From JAWLFI01 sp964525165 (GTDB taxonomy: Bacteria > Bacteroidota > Bacteroidia > Chitinophagales > Saprospiraceae): DNA of 64,000 nt. The position numbers and the translations under genes were made by a program. Where the stretch lies: assembly GCA_964525165.1 (NCBI GenBank), contig CAZGGG010000003.1, forward strand, positions 35,203 to 99,202, written 5' to 3'. Position 1 is the first letter of the stretch. Each line of letters opens with the position of its first letter. Under the pieces are notes generated by a model that did no database searches, had not been told where the DNA came from, and saw only the letters and a list, made by a program, of their open reading frames with translations. Below, one piece after another: positions 1 to 9,031 of this stretch.

Positions 1-1006
1 TGCTATCAGGATTAGCGTTGTAAGCATCTTTAACATATTTGACGCCTTCAAAACGGAAAATTTGAGAGCGATTATTAGTGGGTTGATACAATTCTATCGC
101 CCTCTTAATTTGAAGATCTGGCACCTCAAAATAAGTACCTACTGCAACAGCGCTCATAATATTCATAAAATTATGACGGCCCATCAGCGTAGATTCAATC
201 ATATATTCTTGTTGATCATTCCCCCTAAATCTACATATAACGTTAGGCTCTGTACGAACTAATTGAATCGCAATATTCTTTTTAAACGTTTGCGCTTGTG
301 CACCGCTATGGTAACTCATTCTATCAGAGACCCTTTGAGCCATTCGGTCCAGAAAAGGCTCATCAGAATTTACAAATACGACCCCTTGATTTTTAGCAAG
401 ATAATCATACAACTCCCCTTTACCCTTTCTGACTCCTTCTTCCCCTCCAAATCCTTCAAGATGGGCTCGACCAACATTCGTAATCAAGCCATAATCAGGT
501 TTGGCGATGGTACAATAGCCGGCAATTTCTTTCTGAGCTGATGCACCCATTTCTAAGACTACAAACTCTACCTTGGGATGTATTTGAAGTATCGTCAAGG
601 GTAAGCCTATATGATTGTTGTAGTTGCCTTTGGTATAATGAACCTTGAATTTTTTGGAAAGCACTTTCGCAACCAACTCTTTGGTAGTGGTTTTCCCGTT
701 AGAACCTGTAATGGCGAGAACAGGCGCTTGTATATGATCTCTGTGAAAACTCGCTAGCTGCTGCAAAGACCTGAGCACATTTTCTACATGTAATAGTTTG
801 GGATGATCGGGTTGATTGAGGACAGAAAGATCATCCACCACAGCGTAGGCAGCCCCCTGAGCTAAAGCTTCTTCTGCGAACTTATTACCGTTAAAGTTAG
901 GCCCGGTCAGCGCAAAATAAATACTGCCTTTAACTTCTTCTCGGGTGTCCTTCGTTACCTTAGGATTTTGTAAAAACAATTCATATAACTCCTGGATGGA
1001 TACCAT
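1..1006 (-). CDS. murF: UDP-N-acetylmuramoyl-tripeptide--D-alanyl-D-alanine ligase, 5' part
   Basis: This cytoplasmic ligase adds D-Ala-D-Ala to the UDP-MurNAc-tripeptide in peptidoglycan precursor synthesis. The minus-strand frame opens with ATG at 1006 (MVSIQELYEL) and stays open to the window edge, giving about 335 codons, so the C-terminus lies outside. Residues 100-108 form the Mur-ligase ATP loop TGSNGKTTT. VLEMGAS and the asparagine-rich YQPTNNRSQ and DAYNANPDS stretches near the edge are typical of MurF rather than the other Mur ligases. It lies downstream of gldJ on the same strand, separated by a strong terminator. No TAnnTTTG element was seen directly before it. Identification is firm; only the missing 3' end is unseen. 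Confidence 0.95.
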   Translation of the reverse strand, partial: MVSIQELYELFLQNPKVTKDTREEVKGSIYFALTGPNFNGNKFAEEALAQGAAYAVVDDLSVLNQPDHPKLLHVENVLRSLQQLASFHRDHIQAPVLAITGSNGKTTTKELVAKVLSKKFKVHYTKGNYNNHIGLPLTILQIHPKVEFVVLEMGASAQKEIAGYCTIAKPDYGLITNVGRAHLEGFGGEEGVRKGKGELYDYLAKNQGVVFVNSDEPFLDRMAQRVSDRMSYHSGAQAQTFKKNIAIQLVRTEPNVICRFRGNDQQEYMIESTLMGRHNFMNIMSAVAVGTYFEVPDLQIKRAIELYQPTNNRSQIFRFEGVKYVKDAYNANPDS

Positions 1007-1023
1007 GATTCAATTTTTGCCAC

Positions 1024-1055
1024 AAAAAAAAAGCCCATGCAATTGCACGGGCTTT
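1024..1055 (-). terminator. Rho-independent terminator after gldJ
   Basis: On the minus strand, AAAGCCC and GGGCTTT (1030-1055) enclose the self-complementary core TGCAATTGCA with one A/C mismatch. A run of T follows at 1029-1024. It lies 22 bases past the gldJ stop and 18 bases before the murF start, so it probably separates the two transcripts. Confidence 0.85.
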
Positions 1056-1077
1056 AATTTACAACTTATTAAGATTT

Positions 1078-2608
1078 TTACTTATATCTTCTTCCAACCT
1101 TTCTGGCTCTGGACTTAAACATATTTCCAGCTTCATCATTGTTGGTCTGAGCGCCCAATCTAATCATAGCGCAACGGAATCCGATGGTTGCACTAGACTT
1201 ATCCTGGTCGTAGTATCTTCTAGTACCTGGTGACAACCAGAATAATCTGTCTGCCCATGACCCTCCTTTAATGACTCTTGAAGAGTCACTAANNNNNNNN
1301 NNTTCCACTGGCATACTCTATTTCTTCAGAGTCTCCATCTAAGTAATCTCTCAAGTCAGATTTACGATAATTTCTTCTTTTCGCTAACTCTTCTTCTGTT
1401 TGTGCTCTTCTAGGAATTCTACCTAAGCTATCAACCTCTACTTCATTTCCTTCTTCATCTCTGACTTTCACTTTGTAGATATTACCACGGAAAGGGTTTA
1501 AGTCTTGACTCTCAGCATCTCTTACCGTCTCAGAAGTCAATGGTCGATAAACATCAGCTACCCACTCATTTACATTACCGGACATATTGAATAGTCCAAA
1601 ATCATTTGGATAGTAAGACTTCACCGGACCAGGTATAGCAGCATCATCATTCAAGTTGCCCGATAATCCCATGTAGTCACCGGCTCCTCTCTTATAGTTT
1701 GCCAACATATCTCCTTGATACTTATCTCTCACTTGGTAGCGAGCAGTATAACCATCCCATGGGAAATATCTTCGATCCGTAATATTTTCAGATTCTTCAA
1801 TTTCGTGATTACCAACTAGTGCCAAGGCAGCATATTCCCATTCTGCTTCAGTAGGCAATCTATAAGCCGGTAACATGATACCATCTGTCTTGCGTACAGG
1901 TCTTTCGCCGCCCGTAGCCACGTCTTCAAGATTCTTTCTGACGTTTCCGGTATACTGTCCGGCATAATATGCTTCTGTACTAAAGAATGCTAAATCATCT
2001 TCTCCTGCTGTGGAATCAGCTCCACCACCACCTTCAACTCCAGGAGGGTTCTGTATACCACGATTGATGAGGATAGCCTCGTTCGCCCGGTCTGTTCTCC
2101 AAAGGCAAAAAGCATTTGCTTGATCCCAATTTACACCCACTACCGGATACATATCATAAGCAGGGTATCTGAAATAATTCTCTACCAAAGGATCATTGAA
2201 TGTCAATTCCTCTCTCCACACTAAGGTGTCCGGAAGTGCATCAAAATAAACTTCTGGATAAGTTTCTATAAAGTTTCTTTTTGTCCACTCTGTGTAGAAA
2301 CGATAATCCAAGTTGGGAACCTCAGTCTGATCTATGTAGAAAGACGAGACTGTCACTCTTCTAGGCTGGTTGTTCCACTCATAGGTAACATCTTCCTGTA
2401 CTGTACCCATAGAGAACGTACCCCCTTCAATGAGAACAAGGTTAGGACCTGCTTCTTGTTGTTCAAAATCAATTTTCTCGTAACCACCCCACTCAGGATC
2501 ATTGTATTCCCAACCCGTGGTGAGTGATGTTTCTGACTTCTTGCAGCCTACAGTCGCTACTAAAGCGAACGCAAAGGCCATCCATAATGTATTCTTCAAA
2601 CGATTCAT
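1078..2608 (-). CDS. gldJ: Gliding motility / type IX secretion lipoprotein GldJ (frame broken by an N run)
   Basis: GldJ is an outer-membrane-associated lipoprotein needed for gliding and for the type IX secretion machine. It has a formylglycine-generating-enzyme/sulfatase-modifying fold. The start chosen is ATG 2608, giving MNRLKNTLWMAF followed by a hydrophobic stretch and a lipobox-like VATVGC; an upstream in-frame ATG at 2728 would bury this signal. Family marks are EGGTFSMGT, FYIDQTEVPN, LPTEAEWEYA, FNMSGNVNEWVADVY and, after the gap, VIKGGSWADR and TIGFRCAM. The N run at 1293-1302 puts the last 71 or so codons in another frame. The frame is restored if the true gap is a multiple of three, so I read this as one intact gene. 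It is about 500 residues, close to the usual size. Confidence 0.93.
1293..1302. other. Assembly gap (10 N) inside gldJ
   Basis: Ten N in a row. The gldJ frame before and after differs by one base, so the true number of missing bases is probably a multiple of three (for example 9 or 6), not ten. Confidence 0.95.
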
Positions 2609-2706
2609 GTGTTCCAACACTTTTTTAGGCGTTGCAAATATAGGAATATCCCTAAGATTTAAAACTTCTTTTCTTAACGCAATTATTTTCGAAAGATTGT
2701 TTGTCA

Positions 2707-3711
2707 TTATCGAAACAATCCAAAACAATCATCATAATTGACAGGCTTGTCATAATTGAGGATAAAATTTAATCCTAATTCATGCGCCCCACCTGAATTT
2801 ACAGACAAGGAAGATACAGTTATATCGTAACTATATCCAAATCTAACCAATCCCGATCGAAAACCAATAGACAAAATGATCGCATCCGGATTCGTCCAGG
2901 CATGCCTGTATGCTATACCTCCAAAAACTGGACCAAGTCCACCATGTAACCCTAAATTAATTTGCCGAAAGGTTCCTTGATTGACAAAAATAATATTAGG
3001 AGAGAGCATTGGATCACCTGGTCTGTATTGATCACCTGCCGGCGAAATTTGCCAGCCTGCATGTAAAACCATGCGCATTGGCAACCCACCGGATAAATTA
3101 TCAGCATCTTCGAAAAATGTCAATTGAGGGGTATTCAAGTGCTTTAAGCTAATCCCACCATAAAATTCTTTTGAATATACCGCGACCCCAAAACCGAGAT
3201 CAAAGTTATATAGAGAAGTTTGATCCGGCGGTGTTTCGCTTGTAGGTATGATTCCACCTCCGGGTGTATTTGCCCCAAACTGTGGATCCAATTGATCAAA
3301 AAATACCAATTGGTCCCATGCAAGCCTTGTCTGCAAAGCTCCCACTTCCAAACCCGCTTTTACAAACAACTTTCGATTCACACGTAAACGGTAACTATAC
3401 TGAAGCATGGCTTTATTATTCTGCAGGAGTCCGTTTCCTGCATCATCAGCTACCAGGACCAGCCCGATACCGGAATTCGCGTTTTCAAAGAATTGATCAT
3501 AAGAAGCAGCATAAGTCACATAGGCCTGATTGATAGATGGCCATTGATTCCTATAATTCAAATAGAAATTAGGCCCGATATTGTTACCCACAAAAGCCGG
3601 ATTCAATTGCGTGGGAGCAAGATAAAATTGACTAAAAACAGGATCCTGCCCCTTGAGTATGAAGCTAAGGAGTAGCCAAGAGAGTATTAAGAACCATTTG
3701 TTAAATTTCAT
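2707..3711 (-). CDS. PorP/SprF family type IX secretion outer membrane protein
   Basis: PorP/SprF proteins are outer-membrane beta-barrels of the type IX secretion and gliding apparatus and often exist in several copies per genome. The start used is ATG 3711 (MKFNKWFLILSWLLL), which gives a clean signal peptide ending near ILKGQ; ATG 3720 is possible. The mature protein begins DPVFSQFYLAPTQLNPAF, the family signature, followed by YRNQWP and alternating aromatic strands through to GFRSGLVRFGYSYD and a terminal LGLNFILNYD strand. It is about 334 residues, normal for the family. The gene ends 98 bases before gldJ on the same strand and starts 121 bases from the divergent porU. Which paralogue it is (PorP itself or an accessory one) cannot be told from this window. 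Confidence 0.88.
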   Translation of the reverse strand: MKFNKWFLILSWLLLSFILKGQDPVFSQFYLAPTQLNPAFVGNNIGPNFYLNYRNQWPSINQAYVTYAASYDQFFENANSGIGLVLVADDAGNGLLQNNKAMLQYSYRLRVNRKLFVKAGLEVGALQTRLAWDQLVFFDQLDPQFGANTPGGGIIPTSETPPDQTSLYNFDLGFGVAVYSKEFYGGISLKHLNTPQLTFFEDADNLSGGLPMRMVLHAGWQISPAGDQYRPGDPMLSPNIIFVNQGTFRQINLGLHGGLGPVFGGIAYRHAWTNPDAIILSIGFRSGLVRFGYSYDITVSSLSVNSGGAHELGLNFILNYDKPVNYDDCFGLFR

Positions 3712-3832
3712 CAATCGCATACCAAGTCCTAAATTCGTACGTAAATGTAATAGGTTCAAAAGGAATGAGCGATATTTCCTGTTTAAACTATCTACTTTTC
3801 AACGAATCCCTTTTATTTTTCGTTTGAGAGTT

Positions 3833-6800
3833 ATGAATTTGTCCAATATGAACGTCACTTTCAGGCTAATATGTTCACTGCTAATTATTTTTTTAGTCAG
3901 ACCTACCTATGCACAGGAGTTCAAAGCTAAATCTTCCCTTGCAGAGGGTCAGTTGTTTAAGTTTCAAGTAGAACAACAAGGTATCTATACGATTACTTAT
4001 GACCTTCTCAATAGTATAGAAGGTCTTGTGGTGAGCCAAATCAATCCTGACCAATTGCAAATCCTTGTAAATGGAGGAGGCCCCGTCCCTAGGTCAAATA
4101 GTGACTTTCGTATTGATGATTGGATAGAAAGGCCGACCTTGAGTGTCGGTCTGGCCGATGGTTCTTTCGATCCCGGAGATTATTTATCCTTTTATATGGA
4201 AGGGCCTCATACTGTGGAGTTTGAAAAGAACGCCTTTCGGCAAAAGAGTAACCCGTTCTCTTTTTATGACTACTTTATCTTGAAGGTAAGCGATCAAATC
4301 AATCGGACGGAATTAGAAATTGTGGATTACGATGAAGCCCCCGTTTATGAAATTGATAGTGTCAGGGCATACAAACATTGGGAACAAGAAAGAATTAACC
4401 TTCAGGACTATGTCGTATCTACCCATGGTTCCGGGAAAACTTGGTATGGAGATCCTTTCAATATTACTCGATCAAGAGATTACACACAAGAATTAAGTCC
4501 TTTAGAAGGTGTCAGTGAAATGCACCCTCTCTATATATCCTTTGCATTTGCCTCAAGGGCAGGAAATGGTGCAGGTCTCAGACTAACTGTTAACGAAGCC
4601 TCCTTTAACTATAGTTTCGGTAGTGTCAATTTAGGGAATCCGGAAGCTATTGTTGCCAGATCGGTGGAACCTACGGAACGCGTCAACGGCGCCCCTATTA
4701 CTGAAATCAAACTCGACTATTTAAATAGGTCCAACATTGACGAAGCTTGGTTAGATTATATCACTTTGAGCTATGTGCCGCAACAGATACAAATTGAACA
4801 GCCTACTCCTTTGTATACTAGTGACATCTACGATGGCTTCGCTCAATTCAATTTTGACTTTTCCGGCGATCGGGCATTAGCATTGAACGTAACAAAACCC
4901 GATCAACTCTATGGCTTACCAACTTCCGTTTCAAATGCAAAAATCACTTTCTTAGATAAGGGACATACTGAAATTCAAAAGTATATTGTCATTCATCCGG
5001 AAAGAATTTACCAAAGGCCTGAATTTGTGGAGGCCCTCACCCCTCAAAACTTGCATGCAACCACTACACCTCAGTGTCTGGTAGTATATCACCCTGATTT
5101 TGAAGCTGCCGTTGATAAATGGATGCAACACAGAAGTCAATATTCCAATATCAAGGTTCAAAAAGCCAACGTTTTTGACATTTATAATGAGTTTAGTGGT
5201 GGTGCACAAGATCCGGGGGCTATCAGAGACTTTTGCAGAATGTACTTTGAAAGAGATGAGGGTTTTGAATGGTTACTCCTTTTTGGAGATGGCTCTTTTG
5301 ACTATCGACACATCAATAAAGCCCATCCTTTTGCTTCTTTTGTACCGGTCTATGAAACGGATCGAACCCTAAGTCCTATTACGTCTTTCCCTACCGATGA
5401 TTTTTACGCTTTGCTCAACAGAAATGAAGGCGACGATTTGGTGGGCGCTTTAGATATAAGTGTTGGGCGTTTCCCTGTCAGTACGCTTGAAGAAGCAGAG
5501 CATATGGTAGAAAAAGTCATAAGGTATGAGACTTCTCCTCAAGCCTTTGGAGAATGGCGATTAAAACAGATGTTCCTCGCTGACGACGAAGACAGTAATA
5601 TACATGTGCGTGATGCTGATGAGATCGCAGAGAAAGTAAGAGAAGATTCACTTTTTAATCTCACGAAGGTATATTTCGATGCTTACACTCAGGTGAGTGG
5701 AGCCGGAGGAGTCAGAATTCCTGACGCAAACGAAAAAATCAATGAAGAAATTTTTAAAGGTAGCTTGATTGTGAACTATTTAGGACATGGAGGCCCTTTT
5801 GGCATGGCACAAGAAAGAGTTCTTGAAAATAGTCAGATACAATCCTGGACCAATCAGGACAAACTCCCGCTATTCGTAACTGCCACCTGTACTTTCGCTC
5901 CTTATGATGACCCCTCTCTTAACTCCTCAGGAGAAATTTTAGTCAAAAAAGAAAATGGCGGAAGCATTGCATTATTTACAACGGTGAGACCGGTTTATTC
6001 AAGCTCAAACAAACGCTTAACCGATGCAGCTTTTGAAAAAATATTTGACAAAAAGGAGGGGCATTATCAGACTCTCGGAGAAATTCTAAAGAATGCAAAG
6101 AATAGTAATTCCAGTGATACCCTTTCTAACAATGCCAGGAAATTCGCTTTGCTGGGTGATCCAACATTAAAACTTGCTATTCCAGAATACCAAGTGATTA
6201 CTTCCACGATCAATGACCAAAACGCTCAGCTTTCTTCGGACACATTAAGTCCATTGGAAACGACGACCATTACCGGCTACATTGCTGATGAGTTGGGAGA
6301 TATTTTGACAGATTTTAATGGTACCCTCTACCCTACCTTATTTGATAAAGAACAGCTTCGCTTTACTTTAGGTCAAGACCCCGGAAGTCGAGTTCAAGCA
6401 TTTAAAACACAGGAAAACATCCTTTGGAAAGGGAAAGTGGAAATTACGAATGGTAGTTTCTCGTTTAGTTTTGTACTTCCAAAATCAATTGACCCGGAAT
6501 TCGGGAATGGAAAAATGAGTTACTATGCGCACAACAATGCGCGTTCTGTGGATGCAGCCGGAGCTTATGATAAATTGATCATCGGAGGATTGCCTGAGGA
6601 TACTATATTAGGCGACCAATCCCCTATAGTTTCCTTATATCTTGATAATCGGTCTTTTGAGAATGGAGATAGAGTGGGGCCTAACCCCATCCTCATTGCT
6701 GACTTAGAGGATGATTTGGGCATCAATCTCAGCAGTAATAGTTTAGGTCATGAGATCATAGCGTTTTTAGATGGACAAAGAGACCAAGCCATTGTACTGA

Positions 6801-7282
6801 ATAACTTTTTCGAGCCTTCAGAAGATAATTTTAAAGCGGGTACTGTTGTATATCCTCTTCAAGGCCTTTCACCCGGACCGCACACCTTAAGTCTAAGAGC
6901 CTGGGATGTCAATCAAAATTTTGCGGAAGCGGAAATTGACTTTATCGTCATAGAAACAGAAGAGGATCAAGTTTTTGATGTCATTGCCTATCCTAATCCT
7001 TTTGCAAGTAAAACCTGTATCCGTTTTAAGACTAACTTAGCCCCGGGGCTTTACGATGGTGTATTAGAAATATTTGACCTGAGCGGTCGACTTATTGAGG
7101 AACAGCCCATTGATGCGAATATCATAGGGAGCACCGTAGATTGTATCGAGTGGGCGCCGGCGAATACATATTCCCGGCTTTCAGCGGGTCTTTACTTCGC
7201 ACGCTTAAAAATAGTAGATGAAGCAAACAATGTCAACTTACACAGTGCCGTTAAGAAGTTGATATATACTCAAGCACAATAA
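3833..7282 (+). CDS. porU: Type IX secretion sortase PorU (gingipain-like C25 peptidase)
   Basis: PorU is the cell-surface sortase that removes the C-terminal signal of type IX cargo and attaches the cargo to anionic lipopolysaccharide. Start ATG 3833 (MNLSNMNVTF) gives a signal peptide ending at PTYAQ; the frame is open further upstream but without a signal. The C25 peptidase core carries His652 in YLGHGGP and Cys686 in TATCTFAPYDDP, the expected dyad. A C-terminal domain resembling type IX sorting signals is visible (YPNPFASKT, FDLSGRLI, GLYFARLKI), as is known for PorU proteins. Length is 1149 residues, typical. The gene is divergent from the PorP-like gene and followed 44 bases later by porV, its partner in the attachment complex. 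Confidence 0.95.
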   Translation: MNLSNMNVTFRLICSLLIIFLVRPTYAQEFKAKSSLAEGQLFKFQVEQQGIYTITYDLLNSIEGLVVSQINPDQLQILVNGGGPVPRSNSDFRIDDWIERPTLSVGLADGSFDPGDYLSFYMEGPHTVEFEKNAFRQKSNPFSFYDYFILKVSDQINRTELEIVDYDEAPVYEIDSVRAYKHWEQERINLQDYVVSTHGSGKTWYGDPFNITRSRDYTQELSPLEGVSEMHPLYISFAFASRAGNGAGLRLTVNEASFNYSFGSVNLGNPEAIVARSVEPTERVNGAPITEIKLDYLNRSNIDEAWLDYITLSYVPQQIQIEQPTPLYTSDIYDGFAQFNFDFSGDRALALNVTKPDQLYGLPTSVSNAKITFLDKGHTEIQKYIVIHPERIYQRPEFVEALTPQNLHATTTPQCLVVYHPDFEAAVDKWMQHRSQYSNIKVQKANVFDIYNEFSGGAQDPGAIRDFCRMYFERDEGFEWLLLFGDGSFDYRHINKAHPFASFVPVYETDRTLSPITSFPTDDFYALLNRNEGDDLVGALDISVGRFPVSTLEEAEHMVEKVIRYETSPQAFGEWRLKQMFLADDEDSNIHVRDADEIAEKVREDSLFNLTKVYFDAYTQVSGAGGVRIPDANEKINEEIFKGSLIVNYLGHGGPFGMAQERVLENSQIQSWTNQDKLPLFVTATCTFAPYDDPSLNSSGEILVKKENGGSIALFTTVRPVYSSSNKRLTDAAFEKIFDKKEGHYQTLGEILKNAKNSNSSDTLSNNARKFALLGDPTLKLAIPEYQVITSTINDQNAQLSSDTLSPLETTTITGYIADELGDILTDFNGTLYPTLFDKEQLRFTLGQDPGSRVQAFKTQENILWKGKVEITNGSFSFSFVLPKSIDPEFGNGKMSYYAHNNARSVDAAGAYDKLIIGGLPEDTILGDQSPIVSLYLDNRSFENGDRVGPNPILIADLEDDLGINLSSNSLGHEIIAFLDGQRDQAIVLNNFFEPSEDNFKAGTVVYPLQGLSPGPHTLSLRAWDVNQNFAEAEIDFIVIETEEDQVFDVIAYPNPFASKTCIRFKTNLAPGLYDGVLEIFDLSGRLIEEQPIDANIIGSTVDCIEWAPANTYSRLSAGLYFARLKIVDEANNVNLHSAVKKLIYTQAQ

Positions 7283-7297
7283 TATCTTGGGTTTATC

Positions 7298-7305
7298 TAT
7301 ATTTG
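7298..7305 (+). promoter_or_regulatory. Candidate -7 promoter element of porV
   Basis: TATATTTG fits the Bacteroidota -7 consensus TAnnTTTG exactly and lies between porU and porV, 21 bases before the porV ATG. No -33 TTTG is visible at the usual distance, so this is a half-supported promoter. Confidence 0.45.
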
Positions 7306-7326
7306 TCGTCAGAGAAAATCAAGCTT

Positions 7327-8562
7327 ATGTTTAGATTCTTGCCTAAAGTATTCATTGCAGGCATTTTAATGCTCATGTTCAGCCTTAATGCTCAAGCTCA
7401 ATGTGAGTTCAACGCGGAAACCGGACAATATGTAGTAGCCGGTACGGACCAACCTTGTCCAAACCCGGTACTGACTGCGGTTCCATTCCTGACTATTACG
7501 CCTGATGCTCGATCCGGAGCTATGGGTGATGTAGGTGTGGCTTTGGATGGTACGCCTAATAGTTTGCATCACAATGCCTCTGCTTTGGCTTTTACCGAAA
7601 AGAACTTTGGTATTTCAGCAACTTATACTCCTTGGTTAAGAGGTATCGTTGGAGATGTTTATTTGGCATATTTGGCCGGATACTACAAACCTGACGATGT
7701 GCAGGCTGTGGGACTCTCCCTTAAATATTTCTCTTTAGGCTCCATTGAATTCACCAATACAGAAGGTGCAAGTACGGGTACCGGTATGCCCCGAGAGTGG
7801 GAAATCGGAGCTACCTATGCTAGAAAATTAAGTGAGTCTTTCTCTATGTCTGTGGGAGCTAAATATATCTACTCTAACTTGGCAGCAGGACAAACGCTTC
7901 CCAGCTCTACTATAGAGATTAATGCAGCCAACTCTTTTGCGGTGGATATTGGAATGCAATATCAATCAGAGGTGGTCGATGACCAATTACTAACGATTGG
8001 ACTTGCCTTCACCAACTTGGGTACAAAAGTTTCCTACACGAATGCTACGGAAGCAAGAGATTTCATACCCACTAATTTAGCACTGGGAGCTTCATACAAG
8101 ATCGATATAGACGAATACAACAGTATTACATTTGCAGGGCAAGCCAATAAACTTTTGGTCCCCAGCCCTGCTATCATTGCAGACACTTCAGATATTCTCG
8201 ATGAGAATGGTAATGGTATTCTTGATTACCGCGAGCAATCTTTATTCAGTGGTGTATTTGGCTCTTTCACGGATGCTCCTAATGGGTTTGGTGAGGAGTT
8301 AAGAGAAATCACCTGGAGTTTAGGAATGGAGTATTGGTATCAGGAGCAATTTGCCGTGAGAGCCGGATATTTCCATGAGCATGTAACAAAAGGTAATAGA
8401 CAATTTTTAACGTTCGGGTTCGGATTGAGATATAATTCATTTGGGCTTGACTTCTCCTATTTGGTATCTACCTCCACACAAATTAACCCGCTGGCGAATA
8501 CGCTTCGTGTATCCTTACAGGTTGGCTTGGGTGTATTTACAGGCGAAGACGAAAGTATATAG
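7327..8562 (+). CDS. porV: Type IX secretion outer membrane protein PorV
   Basis: PorV is a FadL-like outer-membrane barrel that receives type IX cargo from the translocon and presents it to PorU. ATG 7327 (MFRFLPKVF) gives a signal peptide ending at LNAQAQ; an upstream TTG is less likely. The family hallmark FLTITPDARSGAMGDVGVAL follows, then repeated amphipathic strands (LSLKYFSLGSIEF, ATYARKLSESFSMSVGAKY, VRAGYFHEH, FGFGLRYNSFGLDFSY). Length is 411 residues, typical. It follows porU directly, as in many relatives, and ends before a terminator shared with the convergent rnpB. Confidence 0.95.
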   Translation: MFRFLPKVFIAGILMLMFSLNAQAQCEFNAETGQYVVAGTDQPCPNPVLTAVPFLTITPDARSGAMGDVGVALDGTPNSLHHNASALAFTEKNFGISATYTPWLRGIVGDVYLAYLAGYYKPDDVQAVGLSLKYFSLGSIEFTNTEGASTGTGMPREWEIGATYARKLSESFSMSVGAKYIYSNLAAGQTLPSSTIEINAANSFAVDIGMQYQSEVVDDQLLTIGLAFTNLGTKVSYTNATEARDFIPTNLALGASYKIDIDEYNSITFAGQANKLLVPSPAIIADTSDILDENGNGILDYREQSLFSGVFGSFTDAPNGFGEELREITWSLGMEYWYQEQFAVRAGYFHEHVTKGNRQFLTFGFGLRYNSFGLDFSYLVSTSTQINPLANTLRVSLQVGLGVFTGEDESI

Positions 8563-8580
8563 AGCACATTCAATGAGCAT

Positions 8581-8617
8581 AAAAAAGGGGCCTTCAAGAC
8601 GAAGAGCCCCTTTTTTT
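8581..8617. terminator. Bidirectional terminator between porV and rnpB
   Basis: AAAAAAGGGGC pairs with GCCCCTTTTTTT around an inner CTTC/GAAG stem. A-runs and T-runs on both sides make it usable on either strand. It lies 18 bases past the porV stop and touches the 3' end of the oppositely oriented rnpB. Confidence 0.88.
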
Positions 8618-8948
8618 CATTTATTCTGTAAGCCGGATTTTGTACTCTTTCGAGTGTCCATCATTTATCTGCTCTGCCTACCCCCTTCGGCACCTAAGTT
8701 CGGCCGGGCAAGCCTCCAACCGAAGTGTACATGGCATTTCAACCTGCAAGGTTTATCCTGAGTAAAAATCACTTTTTACCCATGTGCGCTCTTACCGCAC
8801 AATTTCACCCTTATCCGCCAAAGCGGACGGTATTGTTTCTGTGACACTATCTGTATTTGCTGTCGCAAACCCCACGTATTAAGTGGTACAGCGCCCTGCG
8901 TTGTCCGGACTTTCCTCTTCGTGAGAAGCGATGAACCGAATAAATGAA
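8616..8948 (-). ncRNA. rnpB: RNase P RNA (bacterial type A)
   Basis: This is the catalytic RNA that matures tRNA 5' ends. Read on the minus strand it contains GAGGAAAGTCCGGAC (the P4/CR-I core, 8917-8903), GGCGCTGTACC and the 3' core ACAAAATCCGGCTTACAG. The ends are set by an 11-base perfect complement between 8938-8948 and 8616-8626, which forms helix P1. Length is about 333 bases. A TAnnTTTG element sits 4 bases upstream of the predicted 5' end. The RNA fills the otherwise empty stretch between porV and the sensor kinase. Confidence 0.95.
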
Positions 8949-8951
8949 CTA

Positions 8952-8959
8952 CAAAGATA
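8952..8959 (-). promoter_or_regulatory. -7 promoter element of rnpB
   Basis: On the minus strand the sequence is TATCTTTG, a full match to TAnnTTTG. It ends 3 bases before the P1 helix of rnpB, the right distance for transcription to begin at the RNA 5' end. No clear -33 TTTG is seen. Confidence 0.65.
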
Positions 8960-9031
8960 AAGCTTGAAGTGGATAAATTATTATATTAAAATTATCTTTA
9001 ATAAATAAAAGACCTTGAGTCTGCAGGACTT

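Noticed and set aside
1289..1314. gldJ as a broken pseudogene split into two frames
   Set aside because: The break is exactly at an N run; both sides keep strong GldJ conservation and join in frame if the gap length is corrected.
8625..8945. Short open frames running through 8441-8761 as genes
   Set aside because: They overlap the end of porV in another frame and the RNase P RNA, whose core motifs and P1 pairing explain the region.
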